DNA of 64,000 nt from Bombyx mori (GCF_030269925.1 NC_085135.1:7006753-7070752), one strand, 5' to 3'; positions 52,695 to 63,678 are shown, counted from the stretch's first letter. Numbers and translations: made by a program. Notes: a model not told the origin generated them from the letters alone.

Positions 52695-52940
52695 TGTTAT
52701 ATCCCTAACCTGTATAGACTAATGCTTACCAAACACCTTACTCATCATAAGCTCTCTCACAGTGATTTCATGAGAACATACCAGGCTCAGTTCGGGTCAG
52801 ATATTCATTGAAGTGAGACGTTTACCAATTTTCCTCACTATTTCTAAATTCTTTTATTATAATTAATTATTCATTAAAAATATTGTGTAGTGTCGAATAA
52901 ATCCTTTTTTAAAAAGAGTTCGGCCTTCTCACTACTAACA
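52695..52940 (+). repeat. 3' LTR of errantivirus-like element
   Basis: Identical as read to 44924-45169, preceded by a G-rich polypurine tract and followed by TSD gagc. Confidence 0.95.
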
Positions 52941-52944
52941 GAGC

Positions 52945-54322
52945 GCATGCGGTCGATGTTAATCGCGGCGATGTAGTCGCGTATGATCGAGAAGTCGTTT
53001 GCGTGCGCGGGGCCGGGGCGAGGCGCGGGACCGGGCGCGGGCGCGGGGGCGGGGCGCGGCGCGAGCAGGGGCTGGGGTGCCGGTGGTTTTCCTGCCAACG
53101 TGAGCGGCAGCGGTTTTGCCCACGCGGAGACGGTGGGCACCGGTGCCGGCACGAAGGCAGGTTTCGGCGCGCGGGGCGCCGAAGTCTTTGGGCCGATGGT
53201 TTTCGGTGGCGCGTTGGCCAGACTCTTCCGCGGGGCCTTGGGGCATCCGCGGTAGTTGGCCGTGTGGCCCTGCTTTTGGCAGAACACACAGCTCGGCGGT
53301 TCGGTCGCTGTCTCCTTGACCCGCGAGCAGTCGGCTGTCGCGTGGTCGCCGAGGCACTTAACGCAACGCGGACGCACGTGGCAATTGCGTGCGGAATGGC
53401 CGTAAAGTTGGCAGCGGTGGCACTACCCGGGAGTGCCTTTTTTGTATGGGGCCTCGACGGTGACCCCGGATAAGCCGCAAACGGTGCGGAGGCTTGAGGC
53501 AATTCGTTTGCGTTCGGCGGTTGGTTCTACCACGACGAGAACCATATTGTACGGGAACCTATCCCGACCGCTGTGCATACGGTGCACACTTATGATCGGG
53601 TATGCCTGCCCAATTAGGTCTTCCTTAATTAGCTCGACGTCGAGCTCCTTTGGTACTACGCGGAGCTCGCGGTCCTCCTGGAGTGCATAGGTGTGGTAAC
53701 CTATGCTCTCCTTTCGGAGGTATGAGGTGAGGGCCCTATGGTCGCCCGGCGTTGCGACCTTAATCTGGATCCCGTGCGCGAGATTACGCGCTTGGGAGTA
53801 ATTTATTTTATTGGCCGCAAGGGCCTGGGATGCCCGGTTCCACGCGGATTTTTCCCGTAGGATTACGGGCGGGGGCGCGGCGATTTTACGGACGGGCGCG
53901 GGTTTAGGCGACGGAGTTGCGCGGCGGGGGGAGTCTGGTGAGACCACGACCTTGGGTCGCGACTCGGTCGCGGCCTTGGGCTGCTTCGGCGCCGTGGACG
54001 GTTCCACGGCGCGGGCGCGTTTTTTGCCGCGCGCGACGACGGTAGTGAACCCATCCGAGGGTCCGGGTTCCGGGCCTGCGGCCGACTCAAACTCCATCTC
54101 CGACTCGGTGTCGGAGCCGGAGCCTGATGCCGCGCAAGACGCGATCGACGCGGGCGCGGGGGTGGGGGGGGACAGCGGCGAGTCGGGGATGTTCGCGGCG
54201 GCGGTGAACGGTGCGAGGGACTGTGATGCTAATTTGGCTTTGTGAGCCCTAAATTGAGTCATAATGTCCGGGCAAAACTCCCGGACGAAAAGGACGAACA
54301 TGGCGGGGTCGTCGTCCGCCAT
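52945..54322 (-). pseudogene. Jockey ORF1, N-terminal and central part
   Basis: Met 54322 opens a 299-codon frame to a TAG at 53423-53425, which replaces the Gln codon before the first zinc knuckle. The frame then continues with CVKCLGDHATADC and CVFCQKQGHTANYRGC and a Pro/Ala-rich tail to the errantivirus insertion. The PRE_C2HC-like domain (LRVVPKELDVELIKEDL) lacks four residues (IRGI) present in the 25769-27460 homologue. It is homologous along its length to that ORF1 but diverged. Confidence 0.8.
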
Positions 54323-54600
54323 GGTGGTTGTGCCCAGGGGGACGTCCCCGGGACTTAAAGCAACTCGCCGAAAGGCGAGTCCCCTGAGTGGGAGTTTAAA
54401 CCCCCTGCGCTGTACTTGCCAGCAGTGATTTGCAGGGGGGGGATGCCTATGCCGTGAAAACGGCAGTCAGCTGGGATTCGGGTGGAGAGTTTGGGAAGGT
54501 GGGGCCCCACTGGGCTGTGAGAATGCCACAACAAGCGGTGATCGCAGTGGGGTTTAGTCTCTAAAGAGACTGTTTTGCACGCCGAATAACTAAATAAATT
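54323..54600 (-). other. 5' UTR of the second Jockey copy
   Basis: G/C-rich non-coding leader upstream of ORF1. No promoter element is recognisable, as is usual for internal LINE promoters. The border with the NG LTR (54610) is within ~10 bp, so the exact 5' end is uncertain. Confidence 0.5.
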
Positions 54601-54609
54601 TAATATATG

Positions 54610-54984
54610 TATAAGCTCGAGGGTAGACATTATCTTGCTGAACACCAAGTAAAACGAAGTCACTTTTTGATTCCTGATTTAATCAACAATATGTTATCTT
54701 AACAATTCACTTTAACACTTGTCCAACTTTAACCAGTACGTACAACAGTCACTGAATCACACAACGTAACACGGATATAGTAAGTGCACCAGGCAAACGC
54801 AGTCCAACGAATGTTCATTGCGAGGCACATACCGCCTTTTTATACTGGCCGGCACAGCTGGCTTATTTATGAGTCACTTCTGTTGCACCTGTTGTTTATG
54901 AGTCGAATGACACGGCCGGCGCACCTGGCTTGTGTGAGTCACTCCTATTGCACGTGCTAAACAGAAATATCATAAACGCCGTCA
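54610..54984 (-). repeat. 3' LTR of NG copy 2
   Basis: 375 bp, homologous to the 378-bp LTRs of copy 1 with scattered substitutions and small indels. Followed (rightward) by cggccatactgacgtgcg, the same internal junction as in copy 1. Confidence 0.85.
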
Positions 54985-55254
54985 CGGCCATACTGACGTG
55001 CGCTCGTCCTCGTGCGCGCATTCTTATGGTATGTCTGTGAACAACAAACGTGTTCGTTCATCCTGACATTAACGGATGCAACTTAAAACGTGGTCTATGA
55101 TATTAACAATCTAGTACGGTTAGGTCCGCATAATTCTTCAGAAAATCCTATACTGGCTATAAATACTGACTGCTTACATACCTGGGCCAGTTCATTTAAA
55201 ACTCTTCAGGTATGTAAGTATGTCCCTTTTAACTTAAATCGGAATTGTTATCCC

Positions 55255-55386
55255 TTCAGTTTTTCGAACTGGACCGGATAATGCTAGACCGGATCGCAAT
55301 CCCTGTAGCTAATTGTTGTGGCTAGTCCGGATGAAAATCCCTATAGCCAAGCCATTGGACCGGACAGACCCTTCAATGACTTCACA

Positions 55387-55417
<31 letters not shown>

Positions 55418-55610
55418 CTTTGCTAGTCCGGATCAACATCCCTTTAGACAAGTCGTTGGACCGGATACACCCTTCAACGACCTAAATTTTTTTTTTTCTC
55501 TTTTTTTTTTTTTTTGCTAGTCCGGATTAACATCCCTTTAGCCAAGTCATTGGACCGGATACACCCTTCAATGACTTACAATTCTTTTCTTTTTTTTTTT
55601 TCATTTTTTT
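55255..55610 (-). repeat. Tandem repeat in NG 3' UTR, copy 2 (about three units)
   Basis: Units of roughly 85-110 bp each contain 'gctagtccggat', 'catccctttag', 'cattggaccggat' and 'cccttcaatgac', separated by poly(T/C) runs of varying length. Copy 1 has fewer units, so the array length varies between copies. Confidence 0.65.
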
Positions 55611-56040
55611 TTTCTCTCTCTTTTTTTTTCACTATGCGTGTACGGTAGCATTTGTTGAAACATTTCTTAAACTAGAACATTTATACGGACTTTCTTCAGA
55701 AATAGTGCGAGACCGACCATCGTTTTCTACATTTCCAACACCTGCACCCGAGGTGCCTGACCTAACAGACATTGTATCACTACCCACAGACATAGTATCG
55801 CTATTTGCGGATAAAAATGTCGCTTCTATTGTCAGTGATAGAGTCGTCATCATTAAGATCAGCTTACTTAACCCATCTGTGTACGCCGTCACGTCATCGT
55901 CACTATAATTTTCAGAAATTTCTAGTAGGCCTGACGGGCCTCGAGGTACTTCGCGTAAGTTTTCATGGGGAAATTTGTACACTAGAACCATTTACATGTC
56001 TCAACTTATACCTATCGTTTTCCAAAACTGCAGTAATGTT

Positions 56041-56462
56041 TTTTTTTTTTTTTTAATGATTGAAAGATTACTGGTGGCCCGGAGCCCTTTCCAGCTTCAC
56101 CAGGACGGGTGGGCGAGCAAAGGCTCAGCCAAGAGGGGTGGGATTTGCTAACAACTGCCCGAGCGCCTCCGAAGGAGACCTAACAACTCAAGAGCAATTG
56201 CTTCGCGAATGAATCTACTACCGGATCGGAATCGCGACCCACTGAGAAGATCCGGCGAGAAACTCAGTGGGCTGATGCATGGGTTAGGTTGCACGTCGAC
56301 CTCTTTGTAGAGTTCGACAAGTACGGTTACCGGGGTTCCTCAGCCTGCTCCTAGTGTTAGAGCTGAAGGTATCTAATGCAAGAGTTATTGGATCTGATGG
56401 ATCCGTAAGGACGTGTCTAGGGTGACGACGGTGACTTGCTCCTGCGTGATCCGGATTCGGGG
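56041..56462 (-). mobile_element. Jockey 3'-end fragment inside NG (copy 2)
   Basis: Same insertion as at 20377-20797, in the same orientation relative to NG. Here the 12-bp TSD (tgcagtaatgtt on the plus strand, 56029-56040 and 56463-56474) is perfect. Confidence 0.85.
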
Positions 56463-56911
56463 TGCAGTAATGTTGAAGGGACCTTTATATTTTCGGTCTA
56501 ATTTACGAAAACAAAATCCCCAGCGGAAAAGAGTTTGACTTTAGCTTTGCCTCGACTAAACCAAGCTTCTCTTTGTGCCCTTTTTTTATGTTTTCGCAGG
56601 CCTTTGACCGTGCTAAATAAATAACTAATCTAGAGGGATTATCATTCTTGAAACTTTCGATATTTCAAGTGAACTACCCTGAAGGGCAAACATCTATTCT
56701 ATTAGAGTAAAGCCTGTTACTCGACAACGTGTACTATTAAGGGAGAGTTGAATATCCCCTTACTGCTGTTGCCATGATTGGTCCGAGTTACTTTCAGATC
56801 AAAGAGTGACTTGTTCATGAAACCGCTTACCACTGAATAAGTTACTATGGCTTTGTTCTATAAGACTACATTCTGACCCTGAATAGAACATAAAGGGAAA
56901 GCCAAAACCAC

Positions 56912-57836
56912 TTATCTGTAACACACTGAAGCTCTGGAACACACGTTGACGTCTCTGGTTGGACCTGCCACAGCACCTGGAGCAGTGACGTTTTTCTTCT
57001 TGTAGCGCATGAAACACCCAGAAGCTACATGGCTCGCATCACCGCACACGTAACAGCTGACTTGCAGGCGAGAGCCGGGCGTCCACGGATGAGGAGGTTG
57101 TTCAGGTTTTGCTGGAATATCGAAAAAAATTTGAGAGCAGTATCTGTCGCAACACCCTTCGGCACGATGCCCAGGTTTTCCGCAGAAATGGCAGCTTCCA
57201 CGGAAAAAAACTTCGAGAGCGTTTTGGTTCTTTATCAGGATCTTCGTTTTTTCTTTTGAGGGTAAAGCCACGTAATGTGCGAAATAGATGATTTTTGGTG
57301 GTAATAACGACAGAGTTCAATTCCCGACGGATTCTTTCATCACACTGCGACAGTATTGATATAGCAAATCCGGTGGCTATTTGTTCTGGCACATTAGCGT
57401 CGAGAATCTTCTTTATAAGTTGCCATAGCCGGATACCGGCTTCAGCTGGTCCCTCATTGCTTTCCATTTCAAATTTAATAACCAGGTCGAAGTGGTCTTC
57501 CATCATCATAGGTTTAGAGAATTTTGTCAGCATCTCTTTAATAGTAGGCCAGGATATCTTACCAGGCTGTATTTTTGTGAGGCAAGTAGCAGCTCGAGCC
57601 TTAAGCGAATGTGTGAGAGTCAAAATTAAATCTACACCATCCAATTTCTTCTGTTCGATAATCATTTCGCTCAGCGTACACCAATTTACAACATCAGCCT
57701 CCGGTTCATCCGGGTCAAAATTGACCAATGTGGTTGGTGAGCTCTGGCTAGGTCGATAAACTGACATACTTTCAGTGATTCTTTGTAACATGGCTTCCAT
57801 CCCAGATGAAAATAATGACATTTGTTCAAACATCAT
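56912..57836 (-). pseudogene. NG gag, copy 2, frameshifted
   Basis: Met 57836 opens the capsid region (frame to 57102). Both knuckles (CHFCGKPGHRAEGC and CYVCGDASHVASGC) are in one frame here (57271-56912), unlike copy 1, where a T run lost one base. The two frames overlap around a T7 run that is shared with copy 1. A fixed one-base difference at T7 or a +1 recoding event would be needed to join them. No pol follows. Confidence 0.75.
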
Positions 57837-57890
57837 ATTGTTGGCCGAATTATTTCATGACTGCAGTGGAGGTGAGTCCGACACTTCTGA

Positions 57891-58103
57891 TATAAGCTCG
57901 AGGGTAGACATTATCTTGCTGAACACCAAGTAAAACGAAGTCACTTTTTGATTCCTGATTTAATCAACAATATGTTATCTTAACAATTCACTTTAACACT
58001 TGTCCAACTTTAACCAGTACGTACTACAGTCACTGAATCACACAACGTAACACGGATATAGTAAGTGCACCAGGCAAACGCAGTCCAACGAATGTTCATT
58101 GCG
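57891..58103 (-). repeat. 5' LTR of NG copy 2, first part
   Basis: Inner half of the 5' LTR, interrupted at 58103 by a Jockey fragment with TSD tgttcattgcg. It continues at 60079-60240. Confidence 0.85.
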
Positions 58104-60067
58104 TTTTTTTTTTTTTTTTTTCCTACCTATGCTGATAGCCTTGAGAGGCTATTTCAGCTTCGCCCTAACGTTAGTAGGTGAGCTCGCGGGGCTCAACCGG
58201 AGAGTTGCTAACACTGACCCTAGCAAGAGCAGTGCTTCGCAGAATCTACCACCGGATCGGAAACGCGACCCACTGAGAAGATCCGGCGAGAAACTCAGTG
58301 GGCTGTGTCTATGGGTTAGTTCGCTCGTCGAGCCCTTCGTCGCAAGCGACGGGTTCGACGAGGACGGTGACCGGTGCTTGTGGTGCCTAAAAGCACCGTT
58401 AATGAATCAGGAGGATCCGTAATGACGTGCTTTGGGCGACGTCGACGGTTTACCATTCGGTCTACTGGGTCGGGTATGTAATTTCCAGCAGCTACGATGA
58501 GAGGGTTCTCATGTCGTGCCGCCTTCTCAAAATGGCGTAGCGATGCCGACTGTAGATATTTACTAAATGAGTCGAGCTCCAGGTCATCGTGGAGATCCAC
58601 GTTCCTAAGGAACCAAGGCGCTCCGATGGCTATCCTGCAGAATCGTGATTGAATAACCTGAAGGGATTTCAAGTGGGTACGGGCTGCGTGAGCGAACACT
58701 ACGCTTGCATACGTCATGACGGGGCGTATACAAGTTTTGTAGAGAGTTACCTTATTGCGGAGGGACAGTTTGCTTCGACTACAAAGCATTGGATAGAGTC
58801 GTCCTAGAATAAACGCGGCGCGGTCGCGTACCGTTTTTATATGGGGACGGAATGTCATCCCTCTGTCGAGGGTGACGCCTAGATATTTGACCTTCGAGAC
58901 CCACGGTATGGGCTGGCCAAAGAGAGTGATGGGACTAACGGCGGAGGTGTTTGCGCGCCTACTACGGAGTGGGATGCTCGAAGTGATGTTCGGAGGGCGA
59001 CCCCTTTTGAAGAGCACCGCTGCGCTTTTCGTGGGGTTGATGTCTATTCACCACTTCCGGAACCACTGTCCCATGGTGGCTACTGCGATCTGGAGTCGCC
59101 GATGAAGCAGCGACATCTTCTTACACGAGTAGTAGATAGCCGTGTCATCGGCCAAGAGCGCTAGATGGGTCTCCGGAGACCGGGGTATATCATTGATATA
59201 CAAACTAAATAATAACGGGGAGAGCGCGGAGCCTTGCGGGACTCCGGCGGTCAGTTGACGGGGACGAGAACGAGTTCCCTCTACTCGACATCGAAACGAA
59301 CGGTTCGACAAGAAGTCTCGTATGATGAGCACGAGTCTGTCTGGCACTCCCATGTTGTACAGTTTGTAAATTAAACCGTTGTGCCAGACTTTGTCGAACG
59401 CCTTCGCGATGTCGAAAAAGAGGGCGCCGGTCGGGATTTGTTTACGCCTATTTAGTCCTATCAGAATGTGCTCCGTGAGGCGGTGCACTTGTTGTACGCA
59501 CGAGTGTTTAGAGCGGAATCCGAACTGTTCGTCTATGAGAATTTTGTTCGCGGTAACAAAATCCCAGAGGCGTTTCCTAAGGAGCCGTTCGTAAATTTTT
59601 CCTATCGTCGGGAGGAGACTAATCGGACGGTAACTAGATGTTTCGTTTGTCGGTTTGCCCGGCTTATGTATACCGATAACGTCCGCTTCTTTCCACACCG
59701 CGGGAAAGATGCAGTGCGTCATAGCGGCATTTAAAATTGTAGCCAACATTGCTATCAGTTGGACTGGCAAGAGTTTAAGCGCGCGGTTGTGGATGCCGTC
59801 GGAGCCAGGTGCCTTCCTAGGTTGGAGGTTGTGGATCGCGTCTCTAACTTCGTCAGTGGTAATGGGGGGTAACGCGTCCGAGGGCGGCAGGGAAGCTCTG
59901 CGCTCGACCTCCCTGTCGACTAACTCGGTGTGTTCGGGGGCCGCGTGTTGAGTGCTGGTGGTGCACTGCTCTTGCAGTGCATCGGCCAGCAGCTCAGCCT
60001 TGTCATCGTCATCGAATGCCGGTGGTTGGCCTGAAGGGCGTATGAGGGGAGGCATAGTAGCGGTAGT
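58104..60067 (-). mobile_element. Jockey-clade LINE fragment in the NG 5' LTR
   Basis: Poly(T) start (58104-58120) and an 11-bp TSD tgttcattgcg (58093-58103, 60068-60078). 5'-truncated; it retains the RT and 3' UTR of the subfamily seen at 14338 and 41701. Confidence 0.9.
58316..60067 (-). pseudogene. Jockey ORF2 RT fragment, one frameshift
   Basis: The frame 60067-59048 carries LQPRKAPGSDGIHNRA, FFDIAKAFDKVWH, GVPQGSALSPLLF and, instead of FADD, LADDTAIYY (the Phe codon is changed). A shift near 59040 leads into the frame 59017-58316, with the thumb and C-terminus (TFRPHIKTVRDRAA, LRRRARRAN end). The endonuclease is lost by 5' truncation. Confidence 0.8.
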
Positions 60068-60078
60068 TGTTCATTGCG

Positions 60079-60240
60079 AGGCACGTACCGCCTTTTTATA
60101 CTGGCCGGCGCAGCTGGCTTATTTATGAGTCACTTCTGTTGCACCTGTTGTTTATGAGTCGAATGACACGGCCGGCGCACCTGGCTTGTGTGAGTCACTC
60201 CTATTGCACGTGCTAAACAGAAATATCGTTAACGCCGTCA
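60079..60240 (-). repeat. 5' LTR of NG copy 2, second part
   Basis: Contains the TATA box (ctttttatactgg on the plus strand) and the LTR terminus cgccgtca, followed by TSD tatg. Confidence 0.85.
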
Positions 60241-60244
60241 TATG

Positions 60245-60582
60245 AAATGGATGAGTGATAATGAGTTGGCGTTACGAGTGCACAACAACAAGCTCGAACT
60301 GTTTTTGAGATTCAAGGTCGCGACGCCAGCGACAGCGCGTCGAGAATGCACAACAATGTCGCGATCAATGCGACAACGACAATGTCGGGCAACTCACAAC
60401 TCACGTTCGCGACGGCAGCGACAATTTTTCACAAAAACGCGTCCGGACCAAATGGTGTTGCAATCGGAACTGTTTTTTGAATTTTAATCAATAAATGACA
60501 CAATGCTAAATACGAGCAAGCTACTTTTATAATCGTTCATGTTGTTTTGCAATAAAAGTAACTATATCAAAATAAGGCATTG
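60245..60582. other. Stretch between NG and mag, no gene recognised
   Basis: About 340 bp with repeated gcgacg/cgcgac and acaac motifs on the left and AT-rich sequence on the right. One short ORF (60242-60487) is Arg/Gln-rich and without a known domain. It may be the original target sequence that once adjoined ~54600. Confidence 0.4.
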
Positions 60583-60586
60583 GATG

Positions 60587-60664
60587 TGTTATGTTTGTAA
60601 GTAAGTATTCACTTCAGTGTGTCAATAAACGGTGAACGCAACGTACGTGTCTATTATTTACTAG
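60587..60664 (+). repeat. 5' LTR of mag-like element
   Basis: 78 bp, begins TGTTATG and ends TTTACTAG; identical as read to 63752-63829. Confidence 0.9.
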
Positions 60665-60730
60665 TGGCGACGAGGAAAAAAAAATCAATTTGTGGCTTGT
60701 TTGTTTCTTGTTTGGACTAATTAAAATTAT

Positions 60731-61356
60731 ATGAACATAATGTCGGTGGGACAGTTGAAAGAATTCGCGGTAAACAGTGGAAACTGGTCCTCATATGTTG
60801 AGAGATTGGAAATGTACTTTTTGGTGAATAAAGTGACTGACGATTTAAAATTACCCACATTAATTTCCATTATGGGTGAGGAAGCGTACGATTTATTATC
60901 GACATTAGCCAGCCCTTCGAAGCCGTCACAATTAACATATGCTAATGCTGTGGCGATGTTGGCAGCTCACCTGCAACCGAAGCCCTCAATCTTGGCGGAA
61001 AGGTACAAGTTTCGACAGCGTCGGCAGCTGAATGAGTCAATAGCTGACTACGTCACAGAATTAAACAAATTATCAAAAAATTGTGAGTTCGGCTCGTCGC
61101 TGGATGAAAATCTGCGTGATCAAATGGTTTGTGGATTAAAGAGCGAAATCATACGGCAAAGGTTATTTTGCCGAGGAGAAATTAGAATATAAGCGTGCAG
61201 TTACGTTAGCTTTGTCATTAGAAGCTGCGGAGAGGGATGCGATTGCAGTGGAACGTACGCCAATTGAGGAAGTTAACAAAATTAACTTCAATGAATGTTC
61301 AAGATGTGGAGACAGGAGACACCGAGCAAACGATTGCATATACAAAGAGAGGCTAT
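60731..61356 (+). pseudogene. mag-like gag with knuckle, frameshifted
   Basis: Met 60731 opens 153 codons of capsid-like sequence (WSSYVERLEMYF, LAERYKFRQRRQ). A shift near 61165 follows, after which another frame carries CSRCGDRRHRANDC (~61290-61335), the nucleocapsid knuckle. The frame is lost where the inverted segment begins (61360). Protease is absent. Confidence 0.75.
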
Positions 61357-61359
61357 AAC

Positions 61360-61571
61360 TATATACTTAATCTATTTCCTCGAATCCATATCTAACTGGT
61401 GGCTTGCGTATTCTTACAGGACGTTCACGTTTGGGTGTCACATTTTCATTGATACTCTTACCACCAGTACTACATGCTCTCTTGTCTATCGGCACAGCGG
61501 GTCTCATAGGGCTGCCACGAATAGGCGATACAGCATCCTGTGCCGGTGTGCTATTTTTTGGTGGTGAACTG
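61360..61571 (-). repeat. Inverted copy of the mag pol 3' tail
   Basis: This 211-bp segment is the reverse complement of 63013-63223, from just inside the pol C-terminus to past its stop codon. It replaces the protease-RT region, so the element has an internal inverted repeat with arms about 1.4 kb apart. Confidence 0.85.
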
Positions 61572-63216
61572 GCAACGCTGGGCTATCAAACTATCAGCAT
61601 ATGACTTTGAAATCGAGTACGTTAGGACAGATAAAAATGTAGCCGATGCACTTTCACGGTTAATCGAGTCTCAAAAAAATGACGTAGCTTCCGAGGAAAC
61701 AGACTTACCCGAGCAAACCTACTTACACTTCTCAACAGAAGCTCTGTTAATAGATTATAATGTTCTTAAAAAACAAACTAGTAGTGATCCAATCTTAAGT
61801 CGCGTGTTAAGTTATATAAGGGACGGATGGCCCTTAGACATAGAAATTAATGAATTAAAACCATATTATAATAGGAAAAACGAACTTTATATTGAATTAG
61901 GATGTATAATGTGGGGTCATCGTGTGGTTATACCCTCTTCATGCAGAAACAAAATAATAACGGAGCTTCATGATCCGCATATGGGCATAGTAAAAACAAA
62001 ATCGCTAGCACGTAGTTACGTTTGGTGGCCGGGAATCGACGAAGCGCTCGAGACGGAATGTCGCGCTTGCACCGTGTGTGCTGCCGTCGCAGACGCACCT
62101 TCTACACACGCGCCCCGCTCGTGGCCCTGGCCCTCACGCCCCTGGTCCAGGTTACACTTAGACTTCTTAGGCCCCATAGGTGGAGTCACTTATCTAGTTG
62201 TAGTGGATTCATGCTCCAAATGGATAGAGGCAATTAAAATGCAGAGGACAACGGCACAAGCGGTTATATCGGTACTGCGGGACTTGTGGTCAAAATTCGG
62301 CCTGCCAAAGCAAACGGTCAGTGACAATGGACCGCCTTTCTCGAGCTCTGATTTTCAGAAGTTTCTGATTCATAATGGCATAAAACATATTTATTCAGCT
62401 CCCTATCATCCCGCCTCTAATGGGGCCGCTGAAAACGCAGTTAAAATTTGTAAACGTGCGATTAAAAAGGCATTAAAACAGAATTTAAACGTAGATACAG
62501 CTCTGTGTAGATTTTTATTAGCCTATAGAAATACAGAACATGCAACTACCGGCGATAGTCCAGCCAATATATTACAGGGTCGAAGTCTCCGTATGAGATT
62601 AGATAATTTAAAACCAGAAAGGCAATCCCGAGTTATCGCGCAACAAGAGCGGAGCGAGCAAAACGCAGGGGGTGTGCAGCGACAACTCGAGCCGGGCACT
62701 AAGGTGTGGTATCGGGATTATCGAGGTCTGGATAAATGGGTACCTGGGACGATCCTCAAGCAATTAGGTAGTCGTGATTACTGTGTACGATCTAGTTTTG
62801 GAACCGAGAATCATAGGCACGTCGATCAGCTAAAATTAAGGGTTACAAAAAATATAGATAAAGTTGATACCTTTGCGTCGATTCGTAAAAATATAAGTCC
62901 CGAACTGATCGTGCAAAATTTAGACTTAAGAACACAATCACGTAAGTCGCTATCATTTCCCATGACAAGTGGCGAGGAACCAGTGGCGGTGGTCAACGAT
63001 TCGGGGAAGAGTAGTTCACCACCAAAAAATAGCACACCGGCACAGGATGCTGTATCGCCTATTCGTGGCAGCCCTATGAGACCCGCTGTGCCGATAGACA
63101 AGAGAGCATGTAGTACTGGTGGTAAGAGTATCAATGAAAATGTGACACCCAAACGTGAACGTCCTGTAAGAATACGCAAGCCACCAGTTAGATATGGATT
63201 CGAGGAAATAGATTAA
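61572..63216 (+). pseudogene. mag-like pol: end of RNase H plus integrase
   Basis: Open through integrase. It begins inside RNase H (NWQRWAIKLSAYDFEIEYV, DALSRL), then the HHCC finger (HDPHMGIVKTKSLARS..CRACTVC, ~61968-62080), first Asp in LDFLGP (~62156), second in SDNGPPF (~62318), Glu in GAAENAV (~62430), and a C-terminal tail ending PPVRYGFEEID. The integrase looks intact, but RT and protease are missing and there is no proper start, so the copy is defective. The ATG at 61540 lies in the inverted segment. Confidence 0.85.
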
Positions 63217-63250
63217 GTATATATATAAATATATATATATAATATATATA
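63217..63250. repeat. (TA)n-rich microsatellite in mag 3' UTR
   Basis: Alternating TA with few interruptions directly before the TGTCG insert. aatagattaagtatata occurs on both sides of the insert (63206 and 63700). Confidence 0.7.
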
Positions 63251-63678
63251 TGTCGGGGGCGGGGCCAGGGATGGCTGAGCGGTAGTTTCGTCATCACTCG
63301 TATTCGATTGAACTCAGTTTAGTAAATAAAACTTTTCAATAATAGTTAGTGAAACTCAACACACACAACTTTCACAATGACAGGATAAACCGACAGTTTC
63401 GTTGCACATACCGACAGACCGACTGACTGACTGACTGAGACGGACGGAATCACTGTCTGACACGAATGCCACGACTCTGTCCACGTACCACCATTTTATA
63501 ACTGTGGCGTTACGGAGTCTACCCTTCATTTTGTGATATTTATCAAAACAACATTTCATCATTTAAAATAATAATCAAAACCACCGTCTTAATATTACTA
63601 AAAGTCGTCAACCACGACACGGCCATTCTGTCACTTTGACGTTTGTGTATCGTTGATATTCCGAACTATTGACCCGGA
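63251..63678 (+). mobile_element. MITE-like insert in mag 3' UTR (contains dispersed repeat B, copy 2)
   Basis: Starts TGTCGGGGGCGG and ends GGATGCGACA, both next to TATA-type sequence. The first ~340 bp match 13767-14050; the last ~45 bp match 15612-15655. It thus links those two repeats in one unit. Non-coding. Confidence 0.5.

Larger units (their letters stand above)
44924..52940 (+). mobile_element. Errantivirus-like endogenous retrovirus (gypsy clade with env), complete
   Basis: 246-bp LTRs (44924-45169, 52695-52940) are identical as read, with TG..CA ends and TSD gagc (44920-44923, 52941-52944). TGGTGGCAGC, two bases after the 5' LTR, is the probable primer site. A G7-8 tract (52687-52693) is the polypurine tract. 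Gag, pol and env ORFs are all open, in the order of insect errantiviruses (gypsy, 17.6, TED). Identical LTRs and open frames mean a recent insertion. It lies in a Jockey ORF1. Confidence 0.95.
41701..54600 (-). mobile_element. Jockey-clade LINE (second subfamily), split by errantivirus
   Basis: 3' end at ~41701 with an eroded A-tail. ORF2 is at 44802-~41960, and ORF1 is in two parts (44923-44815 and 54322-52945). The 5' UTR extends to ~54600. The errantivirus interrupts ORF1 with TSD gagc. Flanking TSDs of the LINE itself are not clear (A/T-rich borders). Its 3' end matches 14338-15560 almost completely. Confidence 0.8.
54610..60240 (-). mobile_element. NG copy 2: non-autonomous gypsy derivative
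   Basis: Inverted relative to copy 1. The 3' LTR is 54610-54984. The 5' LTR is in two parts (57891-58103 and 60079-60240) because a Jockey fragment is inserted. TSD tatg (54606-54609, 60241-60244) shows an insertion independent of copy 1. The interior has gag, integrase tail, the same Jockey 3' insert at the same base, and a longer tandem repeat. Protease and RT are absent as in copy 1. Confidence 0.85.

Noticed and set aside
53423..54322. Jockey ORF1 as a host gene
   Set aside because: PRE_C2HC-like domain, knuckles and adjacency to an ORF2 mark it as a LINE ORF1, homologous to 25769-27460.
60242..60487. 81-codon Arg/Gln-rich ORF
   Set aside because: Short, low complexity, starts in the NG target duplication, no homology recognised.
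61295..61567. Plus-strand ORFs inside the inverted mag segment, matching minus-strand ORFs at 62826-63297
   Set aside because: They are antisense readings of the pol tail present in both inverted arms, not a duplicated gene.
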